Assembly: GCF_029223285.1 (NCBI RefSeq)
Contig: NZ_JARHUJ010000006.1
Location: forward strand, 372,001-436,000
DNA length: 64,000 bases
DNA from: Paraflavitalea sp. CAU 1676
GTDB taxonomy: Bacteria; Bacteroidota; Bacteroidia; Chitinophagales; Chitinophagaceae
Direction of reading: 5' to 3'
The notes beneath the pieces were generated by a model. It was not told the DNA's origin and ran no database searches. It saw only the letters and a list, made by a program, of their open reading frames with translations. This document shows, piece after piece, positions 41,887-51,163 of this stretch; positions within the stretch are counted from its first letter, which is position 1, and every line of letters begins with the position of its first letter. The position numbers and the translations under genes were made by a program.

Positions 41887-43266
41887 TTAGTGTACTAATA
41901 AAGGGTTGTCTCGTTTACTGCCTTCTTCAATATCTTCTTTCGTTCCATAGTCTACCGGACCATGAACGATCTTCTTATTAAGCAGGTATAGAAATAGGAT
42001 GAAAAGCAACAGATAGACCACCATGAACATAATGAGTGAGAATAGTACTTGGTTGGCAGTAACGGCTTTTGAAAGCGCGTCGGAAGTTCTCAGCAGTCCG
42101 TACACCACCCAGGGCTGCCGGCCCATTTCGGCAGCAAACCAGCCAGCCTGGTTGGCAATTTGTGGCAAAAGCACTGCCCACACGAAGATCCAAAGCACCC
42201 AGCGTTTATCGAACAGTTTATTCCGAAAGTGAAGCCAGGTGCCGAAAAGAGTCAGCGCGATCATCGTCATGCCGATACCTACCATGATATGGTAAAACTG
42301 AAAAATGGCATTGACCTGCGTAGGGCGGTTTTCTTTGGGAAAGGCGTTCAATCCTTTTATAGGAGTTTTAAAATCTCCATGGAGTAAAAAGGAAAGGCCG
42401 CCGGGAATTCGAATACCGGTAGTTTGCTGGGTTTTGTTATTGACATATCCCAGGAGGTACATATCGCCGGTGGCCAGAGAGTCGTAATGACCTTCAAGGG
42501 CGGCAAGTTTGGCGGGTTGGTTTTTAGCTACACCATCAGCGCTCTTATGGCCTGCCGCCAGTTGAAGCAAGGAACAAATGGTGGCAGTGAATAAGGCTAT
42601 TTTAAAAGAAGGTTTAGCGATGTCGAGGTGTTTGTTCTTTAAAATGTACCAGGCATTTACACTCAACACCAAAAAGGCACCCGCCAGGAAAGCGCCTATC
42701 CACACATGGGTGAGCCTTTCAACACTGGAGGGGTTGAATACCATGGCCCAGAAGTCGGTAATTTCCGCTCGTGCGTTCATGCCTTCGCCGACAATCCGAA
42801 AGCCGGCAGGCGTTTGTTGCCAGGAGTTGGCCACCACGATCCAAACTGCGGAGAACATGGAGCCCAGGAATACCATGATGGCAGAGAAAAAATGGACTTT
42901 AGGTCCTACCCTGTTCCAACCAAAAATGAGGATGCCGAGGAAGCCGGATTCAAGGGCAAATGCGAAGATGCCTTCTGCGGCCAGTGCGCTTCCAAAGATA
43001 TCTCCAACGTATTTAGAATAAGTGGCCCAGTTGGTGCCAAACTCAAATTCCATGATAATACCCGTGGCTACACCGATACCAAAGATGAGTGCAAAGATCT
43101 TGATCCAGAAACGGGTGATCTGTTCGTACCGTTTGTCGCCTGTTTTCAGGTACATGCCCTCGAAGATCACGAGGAGCAGGCCCAGGCCAATACTGAGCGG
43201 TGGATAGATGTAATGAAATGCAATGGTAAATGCGAATTGTATACGCGATAATATTTCTACATCCAT
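41887..43266 (-). CDS. cydA: Cytochrome bd quinol oxidase subunit I
   Basis: 459 residues, about nine membrane helices. Haem-ligand region FAFTIAFHYIYPPLSIG (His about residue 18), VATGIIMEFEFGTNWATYS (conserved acidic residues of the proton channel), the Q-loop quinol motif QPAKLAALEG (Lys/Glu pair) and GRQPWVVYGLLRTSDA. The Q loop is short, the usual non-Enterobacterial form. Typical of Bacteroidota microaerobic respiration. The SCO homologue at 16-17 kb belongs to a different, copper-containing oxidase system. Confidence 0.95.
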   Translation of the reverse strand: MDVEILSRIQFAFTIAFHYIYPPLSIGLGLLLVIFEGMYLKTGDKRYEQITRFWIKIFALIFGIGVATGIIMEFEFGTNWATYSKYVGDIFGSALAAEGIFAFALESGFLGILIFGWNRVGPKVHFFSAIMVFLGSMFSAVWIVVANSWQQTPAGFRIVGEGMNARAEITDFWAMVFNPSSVERLTHVWIGAFLAGAFLVLSVNAWYILKNKHLDIAKPSFKIALFTATICSLLQLAAGHKSADGVAKNQPAKLAALEGHYDSLATGDMYLLGYVNNKTQQTTGIRIPGGLSFLLHGDFKTPIKGLNAFPKENRPTQVNAIFQFYHIMVGIGMTMIALTLFGTWLHFRNKLFDKRWVLWIFVWAVLLPQIANQAGWFAAEMGRQPWVVYGLLRTSDALSKAVTANQVLFSLIMFMVVYLLLFILFLYLLNKKIVHGPVDYGTKEDIEEGSKRDNPLLVH

Positions 43267-43407
43267 GAGAAGAAATGTTTGTTTTAGGACCTGTTAGCCG
43301 CAGTTCCCCCGATCTGACAATAGCCCGGTGTAGCACGCCTCAATCATGGCCGCACTATGAGGGGCACACAAAGCAATACGGCAAAAACTGGTTGGTGAAC
43401 TTTGGTA

Positions 43408-43441
43408 TAAAAAAACGTCCCACCGTATATGGCAGGACGTT
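43408..43441 (-). terminator. Terminator of the DUF2480 gene
   Basis: AACGTCC (43414-43420) pairs with GGACGTT (43435-43441). The seven A before it read as a U-run on the minus strand, just past the stop at 43449. Confidence 0.7.
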
Positions 43442-43448
43442 CATACAA

Positions 43449-43955
43449 TCATTTCTTTTTGAAGATGGGGACCGTGCTACACGGCTCGCCATACATGATG
43501 CTTTTGGCTACCGGCCTCAATTTCTTGGTGATCTCGAGGTAGGCAAATTCTCCGATCGGTACATCACCACACCCTTTCACTACCACACGTTGATCGATAT
43601 ATTGGTCGGCAGGGATAGCCTCTATATTTCGTACAAAAAGCTGCTGTCGGGCAGTTTGTTCATTTCCGAAGATGATGTCTTTTGCAACGGGCTGCAGGTA
43701 GGTAGCTACCAGCATATAGGCCCACATAGGTATAATGGCTTCGGCGGAACAGGTGACAGCCACAACTTTATCACCGTAAACAGTCCAGTCCAATTGCTGC
43801 ATCGCCGTACGGAAATCCTTTTCTTTAAGGATCATACCCATGAAGAGATGAGGTTTCAGGTCAAATACCGCTATTTCATCTTTAGGATAGTATTCCTCCA
43901 GATCCAGTGTTATGAGCCCACTGGCAGCAACTTTATTGATAATCTCATCACTCAT
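43449..43955 (-). CDS. DUF2480 family protein
   Basis: 168 residues, cytoplasmic. Start IINKVAASGLITLDLEEYYP, then VFDLKPHLFMGMILKEKDFR, CSAEAIIPMWAYMLVATYL, and GCGDVPIGEFAYLEITKKLRPVAKSIMYGEPCSTVP. This is the pattern of DUF2480 (PF10652), a family restricted largely to Bacteroidota, of unknown function. A conserved Cys/Gly-rich segment near residue 130 and another Cys near the end could bind metal, but that is only inference. Confidence 0.87.
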   Translation of the reverse strand: MSDEIINKVAASGLITLDLEEYYPKDEIAVFDLKPHLFMGMILKEKDFRTAMQQLDWTVYGDKVVAVTCSAEAIIPMWAYMLVATYLQPVAKDIIFGNEQTARQQLFVRNIEAIPADQYIDQRVVVKGCGDVPIGEFAYLEITKKLRPVAKSIMYGEPCSTVPIFKKK

Positions 43956-44040
43956 GCAAAACGCCGTTTCCGAATATTAACAAAGTTACATCGTAATTGG
44001 TTGATGTAAAAGGAAAAGCAACAGGATTTATCCTAAATGA

Positions 44041-44087
44041 AGATCCCGTTCTCGCGCCGTTTGGTACAACGGGTAAGAACGGGATCT
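44041..44087 (-). terminator. Long perfect stem after the PpiD-like gene
   Basis: AGATCCCGTTCT (44041-44052) and AGAACGGGATCT (44076-44087) form a perfect 12-bp outer stem, with an inner CCGTT/AACGG stem (44057-44061 and 44068-44072). No strong U-run follows on the minus strand. It lies 25 bases past the stop at 44113. Confidence 0.65.
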
Positions 44088-44112
44088 CCATAATATTATA
44101 TGTTATAGTCGC

Positions 44113-46239
44113 TTAGTAGAACTTATAGCGGTTATCGGTAATATCAGCAGCACGCTTCAATGTTTCGATTACCATATAGCTGGCCCTTTGGATCTGCTGG
44201 GCAGCCATTTGCTGTTGGGTTTTTATATCCAATCCTGCACTTGGCAGGGCACTAATATTGTTTACCTTGATATAGAACACACCCATTTCACCGAAAATAG
44301 GGTCAGATACTTTTGACTGGTAATTTTTGTTGAAAGAAGCACCGATTAGCTTGCTTTCATTTCCCAGGTTCTGTATATATCCGGCAGAGAACTGAATACT
44401 GTCGAGTTGCTGAACTGGTTGGTTCATTGCTTTTGTTACGGCGTCGAGAGAAGCAGCTGTTCCTACTTTCTGAGCAATTTGCTCGGCTTTCTTCTGGTTA
44501 CGCACTCTGTATTCAACCAAAGGTCTTGCCCTTTCTACAGACATAGTACCTTTTTCGTAGCTGTTTACAAGAACAGGTACTATGTATTTGTCGCCGATGA
44601 AGAAAGGTTGTGCTGATACATCACCGACCTTGGCGTCGTTGTAGATCCAGCGAACCAGTTCACGGCTGGTACCCAGTCCTGGGATGTTGCTTTCCAGCGG
44701 AGAAATATCGTAGGCATTGAACTTGGTAAGGTTCTGCTTTTTGATATTGTCTTCAAACTGTTGCCTGCTGCGGCTTTCGGCTGCAAATGAAGAAGCTTGC
44801 TGGTGCGCTGTATTGGTAGTGAGATCACTGGGGTACACAGGTTGAGAGAAATAGGCGATATTATAAGCAGGTGAAGAGCCTTTCTGAGAAAGCACCTCTA
44901 TATAGTGATAACCAAACTCAGTTTTCACTACTCCCTTTGAACCAGTGGGACGGTCGAAGATAAAATTGTTGAACTCTTCGGTCATGCGGCCTGTTACTAA
45001 ATTATCATAAACACCGCCCTGGTCTTTATTACCGTCGTCGGAGTATTTGGCGCAGAGGGTATCGAAATTGGCACCATTCCTGATTGCCCCTTCAACACTA
45101 TCTACAATACGCTTTGCAGTAGAGTCCAAACGAACAGGTACAAATTCACCCGAACGCTGATCGCGGGTATGGGTAGCTACCAGGATGTGGCGAACCTTTA
45201 CAGTGTCGGGCCATTGCTTTACACTTACCATGCGAGCCAGGGCATAGGAATTTCCATCAAGGTAGGGTCCATAAACTCCACCTACAGGTGTTTTCGCGAT
45301 CGAATCAATTTTCTCGATCTTAATTTCCTTACGGGTAATATTGCTTGCATAATAAGGAGCCTGACTGTTTTCGCGCAACAGGAAAGATTTGATGTCGCTG
45401 ATAGTAGCGAAAGAATCTTTCAGTTTTTCCACGCGATCTCTTACTGCCGCAGAGTCGGCAGTGCTGGGTGCAGCATTGAATAACACATATTCTACACCGC
45501 GGCTCTTTTCTTGTTTGAATGCTTCCTTGTGTTCGTCAACGAATTTGCGGATATCGTCATCAGAAACTTTGACAGTAGAATCGGCAATGCTCGCGTAAGG
45601 AACATTTACATAAGAAATGCTCGCGATCTGGCTATTGTCATTGTTTCTTTTTTCGATAAGCCATTTGGGTACGTAGTAGCTTTTGCCGATCATACCGACA
45701 AACTTTTCACGGATACGTTGCTTTGCGAGGGCAGGTACAAACTCACCCCAGAAATTATTGAACTCAGGTGAGCCTTTCTTCAATCCACGAATTGCCTTAT
45801 GCGCTTCGTTTGCATCATAAACACCGGTTTGCGGATTAGTGAATTGCTGACGCAGTTGTTGGGGAGGATTTACTCCATATAATATATCTCCTTTCTCCTT
45901 GTCACTGATCTCGAATCCGAGCTTGTCCATTTCCTTATCAAGTATAGCATTCTCCACATATTCGTTCCAAAGACTTTCACGGATCTGCTGACGGAAGTTT
46001 TCATCAACTGGCTGACCATTGGCGGCATAGTTAGCTTCCGCTACACTTAGCCTTTTCTCAAATTCCATATAGTCTACCTTTTTGCCGTTTATCTTCCCTA
46101 AGGTAGTTGACGGACCACTGAATAATCCACCACCTCTTCCACTAAAGGCATCCTGAACGATAAAGGCGATCAATGCTAAAGCAATCGCTGCAATAATGAT
46201 CCACGCGGCTTTGTCGCGAATGGTCTGAATAATAGCCAT
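44113..46239 (-). CDS. PpiD/SurA-type periplasmic peptidyl-prolyl isomerase
   Basis: 708 residues. An N-terminal membrane anchor (about 13-30, ending FIVQDAFSGRG) is followed by a SurA_N chaperone region (INGKKVDYMEFEKRLSVAEA). A parvulin domain at about 345-460 (VKVRHILVATHTRDQRSGEF, FDTLCAKYSDDGNKDQGGVY, VVKTEFGYHYIEVLSQKG) precedes a second chaperone-like C-terminal half. This is the PpiD plan, and the 700-residue length fits Bacteroidota homologues. It helps fold exported proteins on the outer face of the inner membrane. Its promoter must lie in the putative origin region upstream. Confidence 0.92.
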   Translation of the reverse strand: MAIIQTIRDKAAWIIIAAIALALIAFIVQDAFSGRGGGLFSGPSTTLGKINGKKVDYMEFEKRLSVAEANYAANGQPVDENFRQQIRESLWNEYVENAILDKEMDKLGFEISDKEKGDILYGVNPPQQLRQQFTNPQTGVYDANEAHKAIRGLKKGSPEFNNFWGEFVPALAKQRIREKFVGMIGKSYYVPKWLIEKRNNDNSQIASISYVNVPYASIADSTVKVSDDDIRKFVDEHKEAFKQEKSRGVEYVLFNAAPSTADSAAVRDRVEKLKDSFATISDIKSFLLRENSQAPYYASNITRKEIKIEKIDSIAKTPVGGVYGPYLDGNSYALARMVSVKQWPDTVKVRHILVATHTRDQRSGEFVPVRLDSTAKRIVDSVEGAIRNGANFDTLCAKYSDDGNKDQGGVYDNLVTGRMTEEFNNFIFDRPTGSKGVVKTEFGYHYIEVLSQKGSSPAYNIAYFSQPVYPSDLTTNTAHQQASSFAAESRSRQQFEDNIKKQNLTKFNAYDISPLESNIPGLGTSRELVRWIYNDAKVGDVSAQPFFIGDKYIVPVLVNSYEKGTMSVERARPLVEYRVRNQKKAEQIAQKVGTAASLDAVTKAMNQPVQQLDSIQFSAGYIQNLGNESKLIGASFNKNYQSKVSDPIFGEMGVFYIKVNNISALPSAGLDIKTQQQMAAQQIQRASYMVIETLKRAADITDNRYKFY

Positions 46240-47116
46240 ATAATATTATGTTACTCCCGTTGTTTTAAGCGGATGGCAAAAATAGGGGAAAAAATATTAT
46301 GAACAAATTGTGGAAAACCGGGTCAAATATGCACCAACACAGCGTTTTATGGTGTTGAGTATATGGCAATTATGATTGAAATGGATTATCTATTTTAGAC
46401 GCCATTTTACTGGTCCGGAAGGAAGTGGCGCCGGCTCGGCGTCTGGGGCCAGTATTGAAACTGGTATTGGACCAGGAAGTACGGGAATGTATTACTTTCT
46501 GGATCATATTGAGAATGGGGGTACACAAGCTTCGTTTTTCGGGAGTTCTTTGGATAAGCTGGCTTTCTACCACCAACCTGGGTGTCGAAGTATTTGGAGT
46601 GATGGTGGAATACAGGGGAAGAGGCTGGATATCGATGTAATCCACAGGCAATTTGTGGAAAATGATGGCAGTTTTTCAGGAGTTCCTGGTCGATTTTGGC
46701 GTGAAACGTCCATGTGAAAACAGTTTCCCCGGCTTTTCGTGCATAACTGCGAAATGCGGTGGAAAACCCCGGATTTTGCCCTCCGGATTTCGTGGATAGT
46801 TGGATCAAAAGTCACGGACTAAGGGTTTTCACTTTGGGTGGTGTACAAAAAGCCTTAGTTATTCCACCTCCATTAACACCCATATTGTGCTGTGGATTGT
46901 GTTTATTTATACCGGTGGATTTTAATCCACAGACGTGGAAAAGCGCATTAGATGCACAACCAGCGGGATATTCTGATTGTTAATGGATTGTGGAAAACAG
47001 TGGATAAAGCTGTTGTTGTAACTTTACCAAAATTTGTGAGAGACCATTTATCCACGAATCCACAGCCGTAATAGTAATAGGTTATTTATAAAATAATAGA
47101 AGTAATAATAAATACT
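46240..47116. other. Candidate replication origin: clustered DnaA boxes plus AT-rich tract
   Basis: There is no recognisable gene in this 877-base stretch. Seven 9-mers here match TTATCCACA (or its complement) in 8 of 9 positions: TGTGGAAAA at 46309, 46654 and 46989; TAATCCACA at 46638 and 46923; AGTGGATAA at 46999; TTATCCACG at 47048. Weaker 7/9 copies lie at 46758, 46792, 46891, 46914, 46934 and 47056. The densest group (46891-47064) is followed by a tract that is nearly all A/T (47068-47115) with TAATAG repeated, a plausible unwinding element. Plus-strand G exceeds C from about 46.98 kb onward. Confidence 0.6.
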
Positions 47117-48127
47117 ATGGGAGATATACACATAGGAGAAGCAAAAGAGAATATTGCAAGAACAGGTTTTCTTGACGTGGATGTTGACCCGTCGTTGGAT
47201 TTGTTTGGAGAAATAGAGCGTTTGAAAAAAGAAAAAAATGCGATTGTGCTGGCGCACTATTACCAGGAGCCCGATATCCAGGATGTGGCGGATTATATCG
47301 GGGATAGTCTGGGATTGGCGCAAAAGGCGGAAAAGACCGATGCGGACATCATTGTTTTTGCCGGGGTGCATTTCATGGCCGAAACGGCGAAGATCCTTAA
47401 TCCGAACAAGAAGGTGCTGCTGCCGGATCTTAAAGCAGGATGTTCACTGGCAGATAGTGCGCCGCCGGAGCTGTTCAGGCAGTTTAAGGCAAAGCACCCC
47501 GATCATCTGGTGATTTCGTATATCAACTGCACTGCAGATATAAAAGCCCTGAGCGATATAATCTGTACTTCGAGCAACGCGGAGAAGATTGTGGAGAGTA
47601 TTCCCGTTGACCAACCGATCATCTTCGCACCCGATAAAAACCTGGGGTCTTACCTGATCAAAAAGACGGGACGGAATATGGTATTGTGGAATGGTGCGTG
47701 CATGGTGCATGAGATATTTAGTCTCGAGAAGCTCACCAGACTCAAAATAAGGCACCCTAAGGCGAAGATAATAGCGCACCCGGAGTGTGAGGAGCCAATC
47801 CTAAGGATCGCCGATTATATAGGCTCTACGACAGGATTATTGAAATACAGTCAGGAAGACGATGCAAAGGAGTATATCGTGGCAACAGAAACGGGCATTT
47901 TGCACCAGATGCAGAAGGCAAGACCGGATAAAACCTTTATTCCTGCTCCGCCCGACAATAGCTGCGCTTGCAATGATTGCCCTCACATGAAACTGAATAC
48001 GCTGGAGAAGTTGTATCTGTGCATGGAATACGAGTTGCCGGAGATAACGATGGATGAGAAGTTGCGGTTAGCTGCGAGGAAGCCCATAGAAAGGATGCTT
48101 GAGATCAGTGCGAAATATGGATTATAG
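47117..48127 (+). CDS. nadA: Quinolinate synthase NadA
   Basis: 336 residues. The NadA triad fold is shown by [25 protein letters not shown], and the three 4Fe-4S ligands C109 (KAGCSLAD), C195 (NGACMVHE) and the C-terminal Cys cluster (CNDCPHM, about C288), plus TGILHQM. It condenses iminoaspartate with DHAP to quinolinate in NAD synthesis. NadB and NadC are not in the window. The gene begins right after the DnaA-box/AT tract, so its promoter shares the candidate origin. The Nfu protein at 17.6 kb is a possible cluster donor. Confidence 0.96.
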   Translation: MGDIHIGEAKENIARTGFLDVDVDPSLDLFGEIERLKKEKNAIVLAHYYQEPDIQDVADYIGDSLGLAQKAEKTDADIIVFAGVHFMAETAKILNPNKKVLLPDLKAGCSLADSAPPELFRQFKAKHPDHLVISYINCTADIKALSDIICTSSNAEKIVESIPVDQPIIFAPDKNLGSYLIKKTGRNMVLWNGACMVHEIFSLEKLTRLKIRHPKAKIIAHPECEEPILRIADYIGSTTGLLKYSQEDDAKEYIVATETGILHQMQKARPDKTFIPAPPDNSCACNDCPHMKLNTLEKLYLCMEYELPEITMDEKLRLAARKPIERMLEISAKYGL

Positions 48128-48129
48128 TG

Positions 48130-48183
48130 TTATCCACGGGTTTCAGTGTTATTTGTGATAAATTAGTAGCGGATTGTGGAGAA
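48130..48183. other. Two further DnaA-box-like 9-mers after nadA
   Basis: TTATCCACG (48130-48138) and TGTGGAGAA (48175-48183), each 8/9 to the consensus, lie in the 100-base gap between nadA and the GAF gene. They extend the box cluster seen before nadA. Confidence 0.4.
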
Positions 48184-48228
48184 GTTGGGGTGTTTTATAT
48201 ATTTAATGTTTTTGTAATTTAATTTAGT

Positions 48229-48702
48229 ATGGCAGAAGATTTGGTTGTGTCGAAGGGGTCGAAGGTGGAACAATACGATTCGCTGATTTCACAGATTAAA
48301 GGATTGCTGGATGGCGAGACAGATGTGGTAGCAAACCTGGCAAATGTAGTCGCGGCTTTGAAGGAACAGTTTGGGTGGTTTTGGGTAGGGTTTTATTTGG
48401 TAAAAAAGAATGAATTGGTTTTAGGGCCTTTTCAGGGACCAGTTGCGTGTACTCGTATTCGTTATGGACGTGGTGTCTGTGGGGCTAGTTGGGAACAAGA
48501 GAAAACTTTGATCGTTCCAGATGTTGAGAAGTTTCCGGGGCACATAGCATGTAGTAGTTTATCGAGATCCGAGATAGTGGTTCCGGTTGTGCGTGATGGA
48601 AAGGTGATTGGTGTTTTGGATGTTGATAGCAGCGAGTTGGATGAATTCGATACTGTCGATCAGAAATACCTGGAGCAGATCATTTCGTTGATCGTATTTT
48701 GA
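48229..48702 (+). CDS. GAF-domain free methionine-(R)-sulfoxide reductase
   Basis: 157 residues, a single GAF domain. The three redox Cys of fRMsr (MsrC) are in place: C74 in GPVACTRI, C84 in GRGVCG and C108 in PGHIACSS, with the SRSEIVVP strand and VLDVDSSELDEFD end. It reduces free Met-R-sulfoxide using thioredoxin. The DNA is strikingly G/T-rich on the plus strand compared with nearby genes. A perfect terminator follows. Confidence 0.92.
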   Translation: MAEDLVVSKGSKVEQYDSLISQIKGLLDGETDVVANLANVVAALKEQFGWFWVGFYLVKKNELVLGPFQGPVACTRIRYGRGVCGASWEQEKTLIVPDVEKFPGHIACSSLSRSEIVVPVVRDGKVIGVLDVDSSELDEFDTVDQKYLEQIISLIVF

Positions 48703-48735
48703 ACAGTTGAATTTGAGGTAGAAGTTTTTAAATAG

Positions 48736-48779
48736 AAAGTCACCGGTTGTAGTGTTGAACTACTTGCCGGTGACTTTTT
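48736..48779. terminator. Terminator between the GAF gene and mnmG
   Basis: AAAGTCACCGG (48736-48746) and CCGGTGACTTT (48767-48777) form a perfect 11-bp stem with an inner GTAGT/ACTAC stem, then TT on the plus strand. It serves the convergent pair. Confidence 0.8.
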
Positions 48780-48790
48780 GTTTGTATTCA

Positions 48791-50653
48791 TTAGCGGCCC
48801 ATGTAAACCATAAGAATCTGAACGTCGCTTGGGTTTACACCACTGATACGGCTGGCTTGTCCAAGTGTACGTGGTCGAATACGTTTGAATTTCTGGAGTG
48901 CTTCGTTCGATAGAGCGGCAACCCTTCCGTAATCGAAGTTCTCCGGAATATTTAGATCCTCCAGTTGGCTCATCCGTTTTACAATCTCTTTTTCTTTCTC
49001 GATGTAGACATCGTACTTGACTTGGATTTCCGCTTGTTCTATAGTGTCGCGGTCAAAACCAATCAGTGCGTTTTGAATTGTAGGTAAATGTTGCTGCATT
49101 TCAGTGAGTGAAATGTTTGGACGCAGCAACACCTGCACACTCTTTTGTTTGTGAGGTAAGGGTGCTGAATTTCTGGATTGTAAGAAGGTATCTGCCTCGG
49201 TCGGGTCGAGGGAAAGTTCTTTTAAAATTGTCTTTATTTTTTCTGCGCCATTCCTCTTTTCAATGACCTTGTCCATTCTATCCTGGTCAGCGAGCCCGAG
49301 TTTGTAACTCATTTCGGTGAGCCTGAGATCCGCGTTGTCCTGCCGAAGTAATGTCCTGTATTCTGCCCGGGAGGTAAACATACGGTATGGTTCTTCAGTG
49401 CCTTTACTGATCAGGTCATCTATTAATACTCCGATATAGGCATCACTTCTTTTTAGGATTACTGGTTCTTGTTCCTTTACTTTTTGATGAGCGTTGATCC
49501 CGGCCATTAGTCCCTGACAAGCTGCTTCTTCATATCCGGTTGTTCCGTTGATTTGTCCGGCAAAGAATAGGTTGCTGATTAATTTAGTTTCAAGTGCGTG
49601 AGTTAGCTGAGTTGGTGGAAAGTAATCATATTCGATGGCATAGCCTGGGCGGAACATGCGTACGTTCTCAAAGCCTGGAACAGTTTGAAGGGCCTTGTAT
49701 TGGACGTCCTCAGGAAGGGATGTTGAGAACCCATTGACGTAGATCTCTACCGTGTTCCATCCTTCAGGTTCTATGAAGAGTTGATGACGGTCGCGTTCTG
49801 CAAAGCGATTGATTTTGTCTTCAATGCTTGGGCAATACCTTGGTCCTACCCCTTCGATTCTTCCTGTATACATTGGGCTGCGATCGAACCCAGTTTTAAG
49901 GATGTCGTGAACAACCTGGTTTGTGTAGGTAACCCAGCAACTTCTTTGTTCTTTGGGTTTAGCTACATCCTTATAAGAAAAGCCGACAATATCGTCGTCG
50001 CCTTTTTGTTCTTCCATTTTAGTGTAGTCTAGGCTCCTTCCATCTACACGGGGAGGTGTACCGGTTTTGAGACGATCACTTTCGAAGCCGAGTTCAACGA
50101 GTTGTTCGGTAATGCCGGTAGCTGCCTTTTCTGCTACCCTACCCCCACCGAAGCGTTTCTCTCCGATATGGATTACACCGTTCAGAAAGGTTCCGCTGGT
50201 AACGACGACTGCCTTGGCTTTTACTTCATGGCCGAGACCCGTAACAACTCCACAGGCTCGATTATCTTTTATAATGATAGAGCGCACCATGTCCTGGTAG
50301 AAGTCTACATTAGGTGTTAGCTCCAGCATTTCTCTCCAGGTTGCTGCAAAGAGCATACGATCATTTTGTGAGCGTGGGCTCCACATGGCAGGACCTTTGG
50401 ATTTATTAAGCATGCGAAACTGGATCATGCTCTTGTCGGAGACTATGCCGGAGTAACCTCCGATGGCATCGATCTCACGGACGATTTGACCTTTAGCTAT
50501 TCCTCCCATAGCTGGGTTGCAGCTCATTTGGGCAATGGTCTGCATGTTCATGGTCACTAAGAGTACTTTTGACCCTAGGTTGGCTGCGGCTGCAGCGGCC
50601 TCACATCCTGCGTGACCGGCTCCTACTACTATAACATCGTATTCTGGAAACAT
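48791..50653 (-). CDS. mnmG: tRNA uridine 5-carboxymethylaminomethyl modification enzyme MnmG (GidA)
   Basis: 620 residues from the ATG at 50653. FAD-binding VVGAGHAGCEAAAAAANLG, then MSCNPAMGGIAKGQIVREID, SGTFLNGVIHIGEKRFGGGR, GPRYCPSIEDKINRF, INGTTGYEEAACQGLMAGIN and the C-terminal ISGVNPSDVQILMVYMGR. All are diagnostic of MnmG, which with MnmE modifies the wobble uridine of several tRNAs. Historically called gidA because of its position beside oriC in many bacteria. That location fits the DnaA-box cluster and parS-like sites flanking it here. Confidence 0.97.
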   Translation of the reverse strand: MFPEYDVIVVGAGHAGCEAAAAAANLGSKVLLVTMNMQTIAQMSCNPAMGGIAKGQIVREIDAIGGYSGIVSDKSMIQFRMLNKSKGPAMWSPRSQNDRMLFAATWREMLELTPNVDFYQDMVRSIIIKDNRACGVVTGLGHEVKAKAVVVTSGTFLNGVIHIGEKRFGGGRVAEKAATGITEQLVELGFESDRLKTGTPPRVDGRSLDYTKMEEQKGDDDIVGFSYKDVAKPKEQRSCWVTYTNQVVHDILKTGFDRSPMYTGRIEGVGPRYCPSIEDKINRFAERDRHQLFIEPEGWNTVEIYVNGFSTSLPEDVQYKALQTVPGFENVRMFRPGYAIEYDYFPPTQLTHALETKLISNLFFAGQINGTTGYEEAACQGLMAGINAHQKVKEQEPVILKRSDAYIGVLIDDLISKGTEEPYRMFTSRAEYRTLLRQDNADLRLTEMSYKLGLADQDRMDKVIEKRNGAEKIKTILKELSLDPTEADTFLQSRNSAPLPHKQKSVQVLLRPNISLTEMQQHLPTIQNALIGFDRDTIEQAEIQVKYDVYIEKEKEIVKRMSQLEDLNIPENFDYGRVAALSNEALQKFKRIRPRTLGQASRISGVNPSDVQILMVYMGR

Positions 50654-50696
50654 AGGCTGCAAAATTACAGTAATGCTGGGTGTTTCCGAGTTTTAG

Positions 50697-50712
50697 TGTT
50701 TCACGTGGAACT
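50697..50712. other. parS-like site 1
   Basis: TGTTTCACGTGGAACT matches the ParB binding consensus TGTTTCACGTGAAACA in 14 of 16 positions. The centre is a perfect TCACGTG(G)A core. It lies 44 bases upstream of mnmG. A ParA or ParB gene is not in the window. Confidence 0.6.
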
Positions 50713-51149
50713 TATTTAAGGCTTAAGCTTAACCTCCCTTATTGAAATTATTAACCTTTTTTATTAGTAGGATTAGGATTTGACTGATTTGGAGGGTAAG
50801 GGTTAAGAGGACTACTGAAGTCTGGTAGAATTATCTTCACTATGATGACGGATAGCTCTGCATTCTGGAGGATGATACTTTTTTTGGCCGGTACTTAGGG
50901 AGAGCTATGTCGGTGGAGTTGCTGGAAATACGCAGGATACCATTTTTGGATGTTGGGTGGAAGATGAATTGTTTTATGGAGGGTTAGGATTAATGGTAGG
51001 GTTTACGCGGTTCTGGGACTCAGGGGCATTGAGGATGGACGAGTGCTTAAGGGTACTGTAAGTGGGTGGGGAGTTTGTTGGAAGAGTTTACCAGGTTTGT
51101 GGGGTCTAAGGTCGTGTGCTAAGGAGTATTGTAGTCAGGAGTATGGTTG

Positions 51150-51163
51150 GTTCCACGTGGAAC
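51150..51163. other. parS-like site 2 (perfect 14-bp palindrome)
   Basis: GTTCCACGTGGAAC is a perfect palindrome equal to the inner 14 bases of the common TGTTCCACGTGGAACA parS form. It lies 0.45 kb from site 1, at the strand-composition flip. Confidence 0.65.

Noticed and set aside
46376-46808. Open frames on both strands (113 and 133 codons) before nadA
   Set aside because: They overlap each other and the DnaA-box cluster, have no recognisable domain and no signal features.
47064-47116. DnaA-trio motif in the AT-rich tract
   Set aside because: TAATAG steps follow the boxes in the right place, but the trinucleotide pattern does not match the published trio consensus on the expected strand, so it is not claimed.
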